In this document: positions 30,712 to 39,801 of the stretch, piece after piece
Position numbering within the stretch: the first letter of the stretch is position 1
How the letters are laid out: each line of letters starts with the position of its first letter
Origin: Pandoraea iniqua
GTDB taxonomy: Bacteria > Pseudomonadota > Gammaproteobacteria > Burkholderiales > Burkholderiaceae
Assembly: GCF_902459685.1 (NCBI RefSeq)
Contig: NZ_CABPSF010000001.1
Coordinates: 744,001 to 808,000, forward strand
DNA length: 64,000 nucleotides
Reading direction: 5' to 3'
Position numbers and translations under genes: made by a program
The notes under the pieces: generated by a model
The model's input: only the letters and a program-made list of their open reading frames with translations
What the model was told of the DNA's origin: nothing
Databases searched by the model: none

Positions 30712-30848
30712 GGCGGTATCAACGCCATCGCAAGTCGTATCAAACAGTAGCAAGTGGTCTGCGGGACGGCACCTGTGTGCTGTCCCGCGACGCAGAAGTC
30801 CGATTCATCCACCGGTGAGTCTTGCCGGTATTTCACGTGGTACACGAC

Positions 30849-31670
30849 ATGAACACCAGCGTAACCTCCACTGCAACCCCTGTTGGCGCGACGGGCCGCC
30901 TGCCCGGCGAGCCGCCCAAGCGGTCGTGGCTGTCTCTGATCAGTTGGGGGGCGTTCTTCCTGATTCTGGTGTGGTCGTGGGGCGGTGCCGACATGCGCCC
31001 GCTCGATCTGATTCGCGACTCGGGCAACATGAGCCAGTTCGCGCACGATTTCTTTCCGCCCGATTTTCACGACTGGCGCGTGTATGTGAACGAGATGCTC
31101 GTGACCATTCACATCGCTGTGTGGGGTACGGTGCTGGCGGTGGTGTGTTCGATCCCGATGGGTTTGCTCTCGGCTTCGAACATGGTGCCGGCGTGGGTGT
31201 ATCAGCCGGTGCGCCGCGTGCTTGACGCTTGCCGCGCGATCAACGAAATGGTTTTCGCGATGCTGTTCATCGTGGCCGTGGGGCTGGGCCCGTTCGCGGG
31301 TGTGCTGGCGTTGTGGGTGCACACGACGGGCACGCTCTCGAAGCTGTTCGCCGAAGCGGTCGAAGCGATCGATCCGCGTCCGGTCGAAGGCGTGCGTGCC
31401 ACGGGTGCGCGTTCCATCGACGAAATTCTGTACGGCGTGCTGCCGCAAGTCATGCCGCTGTGGATCTCGTACACGCTGTACCGCTTCGAGTCGAACGTAC
31501 GCTCGGCGTCGGTGGTGGGGATGGTTGGCGCAGGCGGTATCGGTGTGGTGTTGTATGAAGTGATTCGCAGCTTCCAGTACGCACAAACGTGCGCCGTGAT
31601 GCTGATCATGATCGTCGTCGTCACCTGCATCGACGTGTTCTCGGCGCGTGTGCGCAAGATGGTGATCTGA
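30849..31670 (+). CDS. phnE: Phosphonate ABC transporter permease PhnE
   Basis: 273 residues from ATG 30849. About six membrane helices start near residue 30; the EAA loop is [21 protein letters not shown], where permease meets ATPase. The full-length single PhnE makes a homodimeric channel with PhnC. A terminator follows 32 bases downstream, so phnCDE is a closed three-gene operon. Confidence 0.94.
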   Translation: MNTSVTSTATPVGATGRLPGEPPKRSWLSLISWGAFFLILVWSWGGADMRPLDLIRDSGNMSQFAHDFFPPDFHDWRVYVNEMLVTIHIAVWGTVLAVVCSIPMGLLSASNMVPAWVYQPVRRVLDACRAINEMVFAMLFIVAVGLGPFAGVLALWVHTTGTLSKLFAEAVEAIDPRPVEGVRATGARSIDEILYGVLPQVMPLWISYTLYRFESNVRSASVVGMVGAGGIGVVLYEVIRSFQYAQTCAVMLIMIVVVTCIDVFSARVRKMVI

Positions 31671-31701
31671 CGATTCAGCGCGCGGGTCGTGCATTGGCAA
31701 A

Positions 31702-31723
31702 AAAGGGCGCTTCGGCGCCCTTT
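31702..31723. terminator. Bidirectional terminator after phnE
   Basis: AAAGGGCGC pairs with GCGCCCTTT (31702-31710 with 31715-31723) around a TTCG tetraloop. T-runs or A-runs flank both sides, so it can end phnCDE on the plus strand and the unrecognised gene on the minus strand. Confidence 0.85.
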
Positions 31724-31746
31724 CGCGTTATGAGGTACTCACCCTG

Positions 31747-32598
31747 TCATTGGCCCGGGGGCAGAACCGGGTAACGACCGTAACTGAAGATAAGCTCGAA
31801 GCTCGGATTCGGGAGCGGCATCATCTCTACGATCAGCAGCGCAACGGCGTAAATATTGATGTATCCCAGGTCGTAAAATCCTTGGTAAGTCTCCGGCGGT
31901 AGCGTCACCTGAGCGTCGGTAGCCTCGAGCCCTTCGATCTCGAAGTCGAAGGTTGCGAGCGTCGTAATGAAGCCGTTTCGTTCGCCGTTCACAGCCCAGC
32001 GAAAGCGTGGGTTGTTGTAGGAATCGAGATTCGGTACGTGCTCGAACGTTGCGACGATGCCGTCGGGGTGCGCATCCGGCGCAATCGATTCTCCGGCGGG
32101 TATGCCTTCGAGTGAAAAGCTGCCCAGCTGCAACATCGGTTTGACATAAATTTCAATGCCCGGGCCGGGATACCGTACGCCGTCCGGCCACTGGACTGAA
32201 TAGTCGATGGTGACGTGTTTTCCGACGGCGGGCGCAAACCATGCATCCGGCAACATGACTTGCACCACAAGGTCCGGGCCGAAGAAGGGCACCCGCACTT
32301 CCTGCGCGCCGATGCCGTCTTCCGGCATAAAGCGAATCAGGACCGTCGATCCGAACGGCACACGATGGCCGTCTATTTCCATGAGGTAGAACGCGTCCAA
32401 CGATTCGAGAGCCTCCCCCGGCACGATGAGTCCCCACGGGGCGACCGCCTGAATGACTCGCGGCGGGTCACCGGGGAATGGGAAGAAGAAGGCGAGCAGA
32501 CGTGGTTCGTCAAGGGTTTTGCCCGGTCCGCCGGCGAGTGGTAGGGCGGCGGTCAGGCGTCCGCCACGAAACGTGCTGATGGGTTGGTTCGATGCCAT
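31747..32598 (-). CDS. Unrecognised protein between phn blocks
   Basis: 283 residues from ATG 32598, with a suitable CGGAG ribosome site. I do not recognise a family. There is no signal peptide and no clear membrane helix; the sequence is rich in Pro, Gly and Phe with alternating hydrophobics (FFFPFPGDPP, VRVPFFGPDLVVQVMLPDAWF), suggesting a mostly beta-strand soluble protein. The segments EIDGHRVPFGSTVLIRFMPEDG and SYNNPRFRWAVNGERNG may be loops. The base composition is less GC-rich than the phn genes around it, hinting at separate ancestry. It reads toward phnE and shares the bidirectional terminator. The upstream region has an inverted repeat TGTCAA-N8-TTGACA (32733-32752). Confidence 0.75.
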   Translation of the reverse strand: MASNQPISTFRGGRLTAALPLAGGPGKTLDEPRLLAFFFPFPGDPPRVIQAVAPWGLIVPGEALESLDAFYLMEIDGHRVPFGSTVLIRFMPEDGIGAQEVRVPFFGPDLVVQVMLPDAWFAPAVGKHVTIDYSVQWPDGVRYPGPGIEIYVKPMLQLGSFSLEGIPAGESIAPDAHPDGIVATFEHVPNLDSYNNPRFRWAVNGERNGFITTLATFDFEIEGLEATDAQVTLPPETYQGFYDLGYINIYAVALLIVEMMPLPNPSFELIFSYGRYPVLPPGQ

Positions 32599-32803
32599 GA
32601 GAAGACTCCGGTCGATGCTTTGGTTCGCAGTCCACGACGCGCTCGCGATCATGTCTGCCCAGCAAAACGCATCGCAACGGCAGCGCGTTCTGACCTAATC
32701 ACACTAAGCGCGACGGGATGTGGTCATCAAGCTGTCAACCTTTGCATTGACAACCCTTCGCGCGTCTTCTAGCGGCGCGACAACTGTGTGCACCAACAAC
32801 GAG

Positions 32804-32825
32804 AAAGGGCGCTCGCGCGCCCCTT
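32804..32825 (-). terminator. Rho-independent terminator after phnM
   Basis: GGGCGC (32807-32812) pairs with GCGCCC (32817-32822) around TCGC, extended by A/T pairs, and TTTC follows on the minus strand. It lies 27 bases past the phnM stop. Confidence 0.75.
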
Positions 32826-32851
32826 CTTCATTGGTATCGACTCGGATGGCG

Positions 32852-33988
32852 TCAAGCGATCCGCTGCCCTTCCAGATACGTTGCACGCGGCACCGGCGGC
32901 ATACCGGGGCGTACGGCCACGCGCACCAGATCTGCGCGCAGACCCGGGCGAATGCCGCCGCGATCCGTGAGACCCACCGATTGCGCCGGGGCCCACGACA
33001 CCGTGCTCACTGCCTTCGACAGCGGCCAGCCGATCTCCTTGTGCAGCTGGAACGCCGCTTGCAGCAGACTCGACGGCACATAGTCCGACGACAGAATGTC
33101 GAGCGCGTCTTCGCGCGCCAGATCGGCCGCTGCCACGTTGCCCGAATGCGAGCCACCGCGCACGATATTCGGCGCACCCATGATCACGGCGATCGACTTC
33201 TCGCGCGCCGCCCGCGCTGCGGCCAGCGTCGTCGGAAACTCCGAGAGCGAGACGCCATCGCGTACCGCCTCTTCCACGTGATCCAGCGACGTGTCGTCGT
33301 GGCTCGCGAGCGGCAGACCGCGCGCACGGCTCATCGCCACAATTTCGCGGCGATGCGGGTGCGCGTAGGCGTCCTGCTGTGCCTTCATCTCGGCCAGCGT
33401 TTCCAGCCACTTGTCTTCGCTCAGCTTGCCGTTGCGTTCGTGATAGCGGCGGAACTGCACCGGGTCGTGCCACTGGCGCTGCCCCGGCGTGTGATCCATC
33501 ACCGACACCAGCCGCAGCAACGGGTGATCGCTCATCTCCGCAAAGGCATTCACCGCGTCATGCGTGGCGACTTCGCAGCGCAGATGCAGAAAGTGATCCG
33601 AGCGCAACAAGCCAGACGCGGCCGTATCGAGCAACGTCTGCGCACACTCGCTTTGCACCTTGCGGCTGCGCAGGCCGACAGAATCGCGCTCGCCGATGGC
33701 CAGCGCGTCGAACACCGTCGTAATACCCGCAGCCGCCACCTGTGCGTCGTGAATGACAAAGGCGGCCTGCGTATTCCACAACACGCCGGGGCGCGGCGCG
33801 AGGTGTTTCTCCAAATTGTCCGTGTGCAGTTCGACCAGGCCGGGCAGCAGATGATCGCCTTCCCAGTCGATGGCCTCGGGGGCTTGCGTGGTGCCTTCTT
33901 CCACAGAATGAATGCGGCCCTCGCGCACTTCCACCACCCCGGTAAAGGTGGTCTCGGGCGTGACGATGCGGGCGTTCTTGATGAGCAT
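32852..33988 (-). CDS. phnM: Alpha-D-ribose 1-methylphosphonate 5-triphosphate diphosphatase PhnM
   Basis: 378 residues from ATG 33988; a much longer open frame upstream is only the shadow of phnL. It is an amidohydrolase-superfamily enzyme with metal-binding ELHTDNLEKH, VMDHTPGQ and the SHDDTS block. It removes pyrophosphate from the 5-triphosphate intermediate to give the 5-phosphate substrate of PhnJ. It is the last gene of phnGHIJKLM, 17 bases after phnL, and is followed by a terminator. Confidence 0.95.
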   Translation of the reverse strand: MLIKNARIVTPETTFTGVVEVREGRIHSVEEGTTQAPEAIDWEGDHLLPGLVELHTDNLEKHLAPRPGVLWNTQAAFVIHDAQVAAAGITTVFDALAIGERDSVGLRSRKVQSECAQTLLDTAASGLLRSDHFLHLRCEVATHDAVNAFAEMSDHPLLRLVSVMDHTPGQRQWHDPVQFRRYHERNGKLSEDKWLETLAEMKAQQDAYAHPHRREIVAMSRARGLPLASHDDTSLDHVEEAVRDGVSLSEFPTTLAAARAAREKSIAVIMGAPNIVRGGSHSGNVAAADLAREDALDILSSDYVPSSLLQAAFQLHKEIGWPLSKAVSTVSWAPAQSVGLTDRGGIRPGLRADLVRVAVRPGMPPVPRATYLEGQRIA

Positions 33989-34005
33989 GGACGAAAACTC
34001 CGAAA

Positions 34006-34818
34006 TCAATGAGCGGGGCGTAGGACGGGGCGCATCGCGAGCGTGCGCGTGGCAACCTCGTCGCGGGTCGCCTCGTCGTGAAAGATGCCGACGATGGCGC
34101 TGCCGGCGGCGCGTGCCTCGGCGATCAGTTGCGCGACCACCGCACGGTTCTGGGCATCGAGCGACGCGGTGGGCTCGTCGAGCAGCAGCACGGGCGCCGC
34201 CGCGATCAGCCCGCGCGCGATGTTGATGCGCTGCTGCTCGCCGCCGGAGAACGTGGCCGGTGCCAGCGTCCACAACCGCTCGGGAATGTTCAGACGATCC
34301 AGCAAGGCACGAGCCTTTGCAGTGGCATCCTGCGCATCGACACCCAGACGGCGCAGCGGTTCGGCCACGATGTCGAGCGTGCTCACGCGCGGAATCACGC
34401 GCAGAAACTGGCTGACGTAACCGAGCGTGGTGCGGCGTACCGCGAGCACTTCGCGGGCCGTGGCGGCCGTGAGATCGATCCAGTGCTCGCCATGTCCGTC
34501 GTCGTGACGAATCTCGATGCGCCCGGCGTTCGCCAGATAGTTGCCGTACAAGCAGCGCAGCAGCGTGCTCTTGCCCGCGCCGGACGGGCCGACGAGCGCC
34601 ACGCACTCGCCGCGCCGCACGGTCAGGTCGACGCTGTCGAGCGCCGGAATTTGCGCATCCACCGCACCCGCGTGCGCGTGCAGGTGAAAGGTCTTGTGCA
34701 ACCCTTGCGCGCGCAGCATCACATCGTGTTCGCGCGTGGCGAGCGTGAGCGATTCGTGGCGAAGAGCGCCAGCGGCGGCGTTCTGAAGCATGGTGTGAGG
34801 TGTCGTTCCGGAAGTCAT
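34006..34818 (-). CDS. phnL: C-P lyase complex ABC-type protein PhnL
   Basis: 270 residues. Walker A is [11 protein letters not shown], the signature [15 protein letters not shown] and Walker [13 protein letters not shown]. It has the PhnL-type insertion [26 protein letters not shown]. With PhnK it docks on the PhnGHIJ core and is not a transporter subunit. The start ATG overlaps the phnK stop by four bases. An N-terminal extension of about 33 residues precedes the conserved [11 protein letters not shown] and an internal ATG there is an alternative start. Confidence 0.94.
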   Translation of the reverse strand: MTSGTTPHTMLQNAAAGALRHESLTLATREHDVMLRAQGLHKTFHLHAHAGAVDAQIPALDSVDLTVRRGECVALVGPSGAGKSTLLRCLYGNYLANAGRIEIRHDDGHGEHWIDLTAATAREVLAVRRTTLGYVSQFLRVIPRVSTLDIVAEPLRRLGVDAQDATAKARALLDRLNIPERLWTLAPATFSGGEQQRINIARGLIAAAPVLLLDEPTASLDAQNRAVVAQLIAEARAAGSAIVGIFHDEATRDEVATRTLAMRPVLRPAH

Positions 34819-35630
34819 ACGGGCAGCACCGAAGAGACGAGCAGTTGCGTGTAGGGATGTTGCGGATCGTCGAGCACCTGATCGGTCAGCCCGGCTTCCA
34901 CCACGCGCCCGCCTTGCATCACGATCAACCGGTGAGCAATGAGCCGCGCGACACCGATATCGTGCGTGACGATGATGGCCGCCAGATGAAGGCGCTCCAC
35001 CAGCGAGCGCAACAGATCGAGCAGACGCGCCTGCACCGACACGTCGAGACCTGCCGTGGGTTCATCCATGAAGACGAGGCGCGGCTCGGTGACGAGATTG
35101 CGGGCGATCTGCAAACGCTGCTGCATCCCCCCGGAGAACGCACCGGGCATCTCGTCGACGCGCTGCGGATCGAGTTCGACCTGCGCCATCCAGTGACGCG
35201 CCTTGCTGCGGATATCGCCGAAGTGGCGTGCACCGACGGCCATCAGCCGGTCGCCGATGTTGCCGCCCGCCGAGACGTTCATGCGCAGGCCATCGCGCGG
35301 ATTCTGTTCCACGAAGCCCCATTCGGTGCGCAGCAGGCGGCGCTTGTGCGCCTCATCGAGGGCGCGCAGGTCGTGCAGCGCGCCGTCGGTGCCGCGATAG
35401 TGCAGCGTGCCGGCGTCGATGTCGTGACGCAGGGCCAGCGCGTTGAGCAACGTCGACTTGCCCGAGCCCGATTCGCCGACCACGCAGATGACTTCGCCGG
35501 GCCACAGCTCGAAACTCACGTCCTCGCAACCGATCCGGTCGCCATAGCGCTTGGCGAGACCGTCGACGCGAAGCAGCGGCAGGTCGGCGACGGGCGGCAT
35601 CCCGACGGCCGCATTCGTCACGGCGTTCAT
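34815..35630 (-). CDS. phnK: C-P lyase complex ABC-type protein PhnK
   Basis: 271 residues. Walker A is [11 protein letters not shown], the signature [15 protein letters not shown] and Walker [13 protein letters not shown], with the nickel/oligopeptide-like [33 protein letters not shown]. It binds the PhnJ subunits of the C-P lyase core. Its ATG overlaps the phnJ stop by four bases with a GGAGG ribosome site inside the end of phnJ. Confidence 0.95.
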   Translation of the reverse strand: MNAVTNAAVGMPPVADLPLLRVDGLAKRYGDRIGCEDVSFELWPGEVICVVGESGSGKSTLLNALALRHDIDAGTLHYRGTDGALHDLRALDEAHKRRLLRTEWGFVEQNPRDGLRMNVSAGGNIGDRLMAVGARHFGDIRSKARHWMAQVELDPQRVDEMPGAFSGGMQQRLQIARNLVTEPRLVFMDEPTAGLDVSVQARLLDLLRSLVERLHLAAIIVTHDIGVARLIAHRLIVMQGGRVVEAGLTDQVLDDPQHPYTQLLVSSVLPV

Positions 35631-36565
35631 GCAACCTCCTTCGCGGTGTCGTCAGCCGTCGACGCGAGTGCCGTGCGGCTACCGCAGTAATCGCTGTCCG
35701 AGCACACATACATGCGCGTGCCCGCATCGTCTGTAATCACTTCATCGAGGAAGCTCTCGGTCGCACCGCACAGCGCGCAATGCGCATCCCATTTCTGAAT
35801 CTCGAACGGGTGGTCGTCGAAGTCGAGGCTTTCGACCGGGGTATAGGGCGGTATGGCATAGAGACGCCGCTCGCGGCCCGCCCCGAAGAGTTGCAGCGCC
35901 GGGTTCATATGGAGCTTGGGGTTATCGAACTTCGGAATCGGTGACGGCGACGAGAGATAGCGCCCGCCCACGATCACCGGGTAGTCGTACGTCGTGGCGA
36001 TGGCGCCGTGGCGCACGATGTCCTCATACAGACGCACACGCATGAGCCCGTATTCGCCCAGCGCATGCAACTTGCGCGACTCGGCGATGCGCGGCTCCAG
36101 CCGGAACAGCGGCTCTGGCATCGGCACCTGATAGACCATGATCTGGCCCTCGTGCAGTGGCGTTTCGGGAATGCGGTGACGTGTCTGAATGACCGTGGCG
36201 TCGGCGGTCTTCGTCGTGGTGGCCACACCGGCCGTGCGCGCGAAGAACCGGCGGATGTTGACCGCGTTGGTCGTATCGTCCGCGCCCTGATCGATCACCT
36301 TGAGCGTGTCGCCCGCGCCGATCACGGCGGCGCTGACCTGAATGCCGCCCGTGCCCCAGCCGTACGGCAACGGCATCTCGCGGCTGCCGAACGGCACCTG
36401 ATAGCCGGGAATGGCCACGGCCTTGAGCAGGCTGCGGCGGATCATGCGCTTGGTCTGCTCGTCGAGAAACGCGAAGTTATAGCCTTCCGCAAGTTGCGCG
36501 GGCTCAGGCGTGGCAGATTTGGCTTGTGGGGTGCTTGTCGAATCGAATGTGGCGGCGTCGCTCAT
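35627..36565 (-). CDS. phnJ: Carbon-phosphorus lyase PhnJ
   Basis: 312 residues. The four Cys are at 263, 266, 288 and 294, giving exactly the C-x2-C-x21-C-x5-C spacing of E. coli PhnJ; three bind the [4Fe-4S] cluster and the last is the catalytic thiyl Cys. The GYNFAFLDEQTKRMIRRSLLKA opening (spread over residues 28-49) is also conserved. It cleaves the C-P bond of ribose-1-phosphonate 5-phosphate by radical SAM chemistry, yielding an alkane and ribose 1,2-cyclic phosphate 5-phosphate. It overlaps phnI by four bases. Confidence 0.97.
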   Translation of the reverse strand: MSDAATFDSTSTPQAKSATPEPAQLAEGYNFAFLDEQTKRMIRRSLLKAVAIPGYQVPFGSREMPLPYGWGTGGIQVSAAVIGAGDTLKVIDQGADDTTNAVNIRRFFARTAGVATTTKTADATVIQTRHRIPETPLHEGQIMVYQVPMPEPLFRLEPRIAESRKLHALGEYGLMRVRLYEDIVRHGAIATTYDYPVIVGGRYLSSPSPIPKFDNPKLHMNPALQLFGAGRERRLYAIPPYTPVESLDFDDHPFEIQKWDAHCALCGATESFLDEVITDDAGTRMYVCSDSDYCGSRTALASTADDTAKEVA

Positions 36566-37818
36566 GCGGCCTCCTGCTTGTCTTGGGTGGCCGTGGGCGC
36601 AGCTTCATCGGCCTCGTTGGCCTTGTCGGCATCAGGCGCTTGAGCGCCGTACTTGGCCGCGTGCTCGGCGCGCAACCGGCGCACGAGTTCCAGTTCGGCT
36701 TGAAAGTCGACGTAGTGGGGCAACTTCAGGTGTTGCACGAAGCCCGACGCCTCGACGTTGTCGCTGTGATAGAGCACGAATTCCTGCTGCTGCGCGGGTG
36801 ACGTAATCGCGTCGCCGAGTTCCTGCGTGCGCAACGCGCGGTCGACCAGCGACATTGCCAGCGCCTTGCGCTCGTTGTGACCGAACGCAAGTCCGTAGCC
36901 TTGGGTGAATTGCGGCGGCACGTCCTGATTGCCGCCGAACTGCGTGACCATCTGGCATTCGGTCACGGCAATCTCGCCGATGTCGATCGGGAAACCGAGT
37001 TCTTCCGGTTCGATCTCGATGGCGACGTGGCCGATGCGAATTTCGCCCGCAAACGGGTGATCGTTGCCATAGCCGCGCTGCGTCGAATAGCCGAGTGCGA
37101 GGAGAAAGCCCTCGTCGCCACGCGCGAGGTTTTGCAGTCGTGCGGTGCGCGATGCCGGCGTGAAGAGCGGCGTGTGAACCAGATCGTGCGGCTCGGGATC
37201 GAGATCGTCGGCGCGCAGCGATTCGAGCAGACCGTCGCGTCCGAGAATGTCGGTCACGCGCGGGGTGGTGTCGATGGGCGGCAGCGGCGGGATGCCAGTA
37301 GCATCACTCGCATCACTCGCATCACCGGCATCACCGGCATCACCGGCATCGGAAGCATCTTTAGCGTGCTCACGCACTTCACCAGCGAGCGGTGCCGTCG
37401 CCGCTTCGTCTTCCGCAAGCAGCGCGAAGTCGAGCAGGCGCTGGGTGTAGTCGTAGGTCGCGCCGAGGAGCTGCCCGCCCGGCACGTCCTTGAACGTGGC
37501 GGAAATACGGCGCGACAGCCGCATTGCCGCGGTATCGATCGGCGTCGTGGTGCCCAGACGCGGCAGCGTGGTGCGATAGGCGCGCAGCAGGAAGATCGCT
37601 TCGACCAGATCGCCCGCTGCCTGCTTGATCGCGAGCGCGGCGAGCGTTTCGTCGTACAGCGCCCCTTCACTCATCACGCGCGCTACGGCCAGACGCATCT
37701 GCTCGCGAATCTGTGTGACGGTGAGGGCGGGGATCGACGTATCGCCGCGCCGCGCTTTGGCGAGCAGGTCCCAAGATTGTTCGATGGCGCGTTCGCCACC
37801 TTTGACGGCCACGTACAT
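36562..37818 (-). CDS. phnI: Alpha-D-ribose 1-methylphosphonate 5-triphosphate synthase subunit PhnI
   Basis: 418 residues from ATG 37818, chosen because GGAGG stands seven bases before it and the ATG shares a base with the phnH stop (TGATG); a GTG six bases earlier is too near the ribosome site. The N-terminal MYVAVKGGERAI and the later DIGEIAVTECQMVTQFGG and QGYGLAFGHNERKALAMS are typical. PhnI replaces adenine of ATP by the phosphonate with PhnG, H and L. It is longer than E. coli PhnI (354) because of an Asp-Ala-Ser/Gly repeat near residues 153-174 and flanking linker. Confidence 0.95.
   Translation of the reverse strand: MYVAVKGGERAIEQSWDLLAKARRGDTSIPALTVTQIREQMRLAVARVMSEGALYDETLAALAIKQAAGDLVEAIFLLRAYRTTLPRLGTTTPIDTAAMRLSRRISATFKDVPGGQLLGATYDYTQRLLDFALLAEDEAATAPLAGEVREHAKDASDAGDAGDAGDASDASDATGIPPLPPIDTTPRVTDILGRDGLLESLRADDLDPEPHDLVHTPLFTPASRTARLQNLARGDEGFLLALGYSTQRGYGNDHPFAGEIRIGHVAIEIEPEELGFPIDIGEIAVTECQMVTQFGGNQDVPPQFTQGYGLAFGHNERKALAMSLVDRALRTQELGDAITSPAQQQEFVLYHSDNVEASGFVQHLKLPHYVDFQAELELVRRLRAEHAAKYGAQAPDADKANEADEAAPTATQDKQEAA
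37301..37345 (-). repeat. 9-bp tandem repeat inside phnI
   Basis: Five near-perfect direct copies of GCATCACTC/GCATCACCG are followed by two decayed units to about 37363. On the coding strand they read (Asp-Ala-Ser/Gly)n. Because the unit is nine bases, gain or loss of copies keeps the frame. The repeat lies in a hydrophilic linker between two conserved parts of PhnI. Confidence 0.95.
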
Positions 37819-38453
37819 CAGCACACCTCCACTTGCGTGGTGCGCGGTAGCCCGAGCACCGTATCGCCTGCCGCGATCAACAGATCGAGCCCGGCAGGAA
37901 AACGTGGCGCCAGCGCCGCACGCGCCTGCCAGAAGGCCGCGTCGAGACCGCCGACGCTCACATCGGTATGCGTTGCGATGCCCGGCCCGCGCAACCGCAG
38001 GTGCAGGCCGCCGTCATTCGCATGACCGGCGGCCAGCGTGGGTACGTCGACGATCAGCGTGGCCGAGTGGTCGGGCGATTCGGACGTGCCGAATGCGAAG
38101 TGATCCAGCGCCGGGCAGCGCGCAGGGTCTGTCAGCAACGCGAACTGTGCCGACGCAAGGGCGGCGTCACCGCCAAGCAGTGGCGCACCGGTATGAAAGC
38201 GCAGCGCACTGCTCACTTCCTGCAGCGCGGTTTGCAACCAGACCGGCGTCGTCGAGTCGGCCAACGCCAGCAACGTGGCGCGGGCGGCGACGCTGGCCTC
38301 GTCGCTGGGCGCGAGACGGCTGCCGACACTGCGCAGTTGGCCGGGGCGCGCCAACGCGTCGAGTACCGCACGAAACACGCCTTGCGCGTCGTGCACCGGA
38401 TCGGCGAAGCCGGGTTGCAGTTGTGACCAGTCGGGCATCGATGCCATCAACAT
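37818..38453 (-). CDS. phnH: C-P lyase core subunit PhnH
   Basis: 211 residues. It has the N-terminal PGFADPVHDAQGVFRAVLDALARPG, the family hallmark, and the C-terminal FPAGLDLLIAAGDTVLGLPRTT. It is part of the PhnGHIJ core. The ATG abuts the phnG stop directly (TGA-ATG) with GGGAGG five bases before it; a second ATG at 38447 is possible. Confidence 0.95.
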   Translation of the reverse strand: MLMASMPDWSQLQPGFADPVHDAQGVFRAVLDALARPGQLRSVGSRLAPSDEASVAARATLLALADSTTPVWLQTALQEVSSALRFHTGAPLLGGDAALASAQFALLTDPARCPALDHFAFGTSESPDHSATLIVDVPTLAAGHANDGGLHLRLRGPGIATHTDVSVGGLDAAFWQARAALAPRFPAGLDLLIAAGDTVLGLPRTTQVEVC

Positions 38454-38945
38454 TCAAGCCTCCCGAACCATCGTGAAGAATTCGACACGGCTGGCTGCCG
38501 TGGCCGCCTCAGTCTGTTCCACCGTGTCGGCAACGCGTTTTGCAATGGCCGTCAGCGGACCCGCAGCAAGCGTTGCGTGGTGTTGCGGCATCTGCATAAG
38601 CGCGTCGAGTCGTGCGACGCGCACGGCGCGCTCGGCGTCGCGGCCCAGCACATAACCGGTGCCGACTACACCGTCGCGCTGACGCAGCGTGCAGCGTGTG
38701 AGCGTGGTCTCGCCGAGGTTGAAGCGATCGCCGCTGCCGCCGACCCGGCCCTGCACGAGCACGAGGCCGGTCTGCGGTGCGCGCAGCCAGACGAATTCAG
38801 GCGCATCGGGGCAGCGCGCCAGCGCGTCGTCAAGCTCGTCGCGCGTGGCACGGGCGAGCAACGCCAGCCAGCGCTGCCGCGCCTGCGGGGCGTGAGGGGC
38901 GTGAGAGCGCGCGTCGTGCGCGGTATCGAAAGTTGTGTTTGGCAT
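38454..38945 (-). CDS. phnG: C-P lyase core subunit PhnG
   Basis: 163 residues. It has the conserved RQRWLALLARATRDEL and FNLGETTLTRCTLR ... GTGYVLGRDAERAVRVARLDAL segments of PhnG. It is the first gene of the minus-strand C-P lyase operon. No clear Shine-Dalgarno precedes ATG 38945; instead the PhnF-type operator begins five bases upstream of the start codon, so repressor binding should block initiation. Confidence 0.94.
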   Translation of the reverse strand: MPNTTFDTAHDARSHAPHAPQARQRWLALLARATRDELDDALARCPDAPEFVWLRAPQTGLVLVQGRVGGSGDRFNLGETTLTRCTLRQRDGVVGTGYVLGRDAERAVRVARLDALMQMPQHHATLAAGPLTAIAKRVADTVEQTEAATAASRVEFFTMVREA

Positions 38946-38949
38946 GATT

Positions 38950-38965
38950 GTCTAGTCGTATAGAC
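38950..38965. promoter_or_regulatory. PhnF/HutC-type operator between phnG and phnF
   Basis: The inverted repeat GTCTA-N6-TAGAC contains GTATAGAC (38958-38965), whose reverse GTCTATAC fits the HutC-subfamily GntR consensus GTMTAKAC. It also equals the core of the PhnF site reported in mycobacteria. It lies between the divergent phnG and phnF genes and nearest to phnG. Confidence 0.7.
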
Positions 38966-39039
38966 GTGTGTATGATCGCTTTGGCACTGAAGGTGGTAAG
39001 TCTCGCGAACTCATTACAACTTTGCCGGGTGTCAATTTC

Positions 39040-39801
39040 ATGACAGCACAACTCGAACGCGGTGGCGGCGTCGCCGTTTGGCGACAGATTGCGCAGATTC
39101 TCGCCACCGAAATCGGCCAGCGTCGCTATGGCGAAGGGCTGCCCGACGACCGTCTGCCGAGCGAAACCGATCTGGCCCACCGTTTCGGCGTGAACCGCCA
39201 TACGGTGCGGCGCGCCATTCTCGGTCTGGCCGAGCAGGGGCTCGTCAATGTCGAGCATGGCCGTGGCACATTCGTGCAGGCCGGTGCCATCGACTACGTG
39301 ATCGGCCGCCGCACGCGCTTCTCCGAAAATCTCTCGCAGCACAACCTCAAGGTCGCGCAGCAGATTCTGTCGGCCCGCAAGGTGAGCGCCGAAGCGAACG
39401 TGGCGCAAGCGTTGGAAGTGCGCGCGGGCACGCAGGTGTATCGCGTGGAACTGGCGCGCCGCAGCCTCGACGATCAGGGCATCGAGTTGCCGCTTGCGTA
39501 CAGCGAGAACTGGTTTCCGGCGGCACGCTTCCCCGATTTTCCCGACGTTTTTGCGCAGTCCACGACGATCAGCGCAACGCTCGCCACTTACGGCGTGACC
39601 GATTACACGCGGCGCGAAAGCCGCATCGGCGCGCGCCTGCCCGACGCAGAAATTGCACGGCATCTCGGCATCAACCGGCAGCAGCCGGTGTTGAGCGTCG
39701 AGAGCACCGACGTCGATGAAAAGGGCAAGCCGATCAAATATGGCATCGCCTATTTCCCCGCCGATCGTATGCAACTCGTAGTGCAGGGAGACGCTGCATG
39801 A
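39040..39801 (+). CDS. phnF: Phosphonate-operon GntR/HutC family regulator PhnF
   Basis: 253 residues from ATG 39040 (MTAQLERGG); upstream codons cross the promoter region. The N-terminal winged helix (DRLPSETDLAHRFGVNRHTVRRAILGLAEQGLV) is followed by a UTRA ligand-binding domain (from about residue 95, with RRESRIGARLPDAEIARHLG and the C-terminal YFPADRMQLVV). It probably represses the divergent phnG-M operon and its own operon through the operator at 38950-38965. Its stop overlaps the next start (ATGA). Confidence 0.95.
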   Translation: MTAQLERGGGVAVWRQIAQILATEIGQRRYGEGLPDDRLPSETDLAHRFGVNRHTVRRAILGLAEQGLVNVEHGRGTFVQAGAIDYVIGRRTRFSENLSQHNLKVAQQILSARKVSAEANVAQALEVRAGTQVYRVELARRSLDDQGIELPLAYSENWFPAARFPDFPDVFAQSTTISATLATYGVTDYTRRESRIGARLPDAEIARHLGINRQQPVLSVESTDVDEKGKPIKYGIAYFPADRMQLVVQGDAA

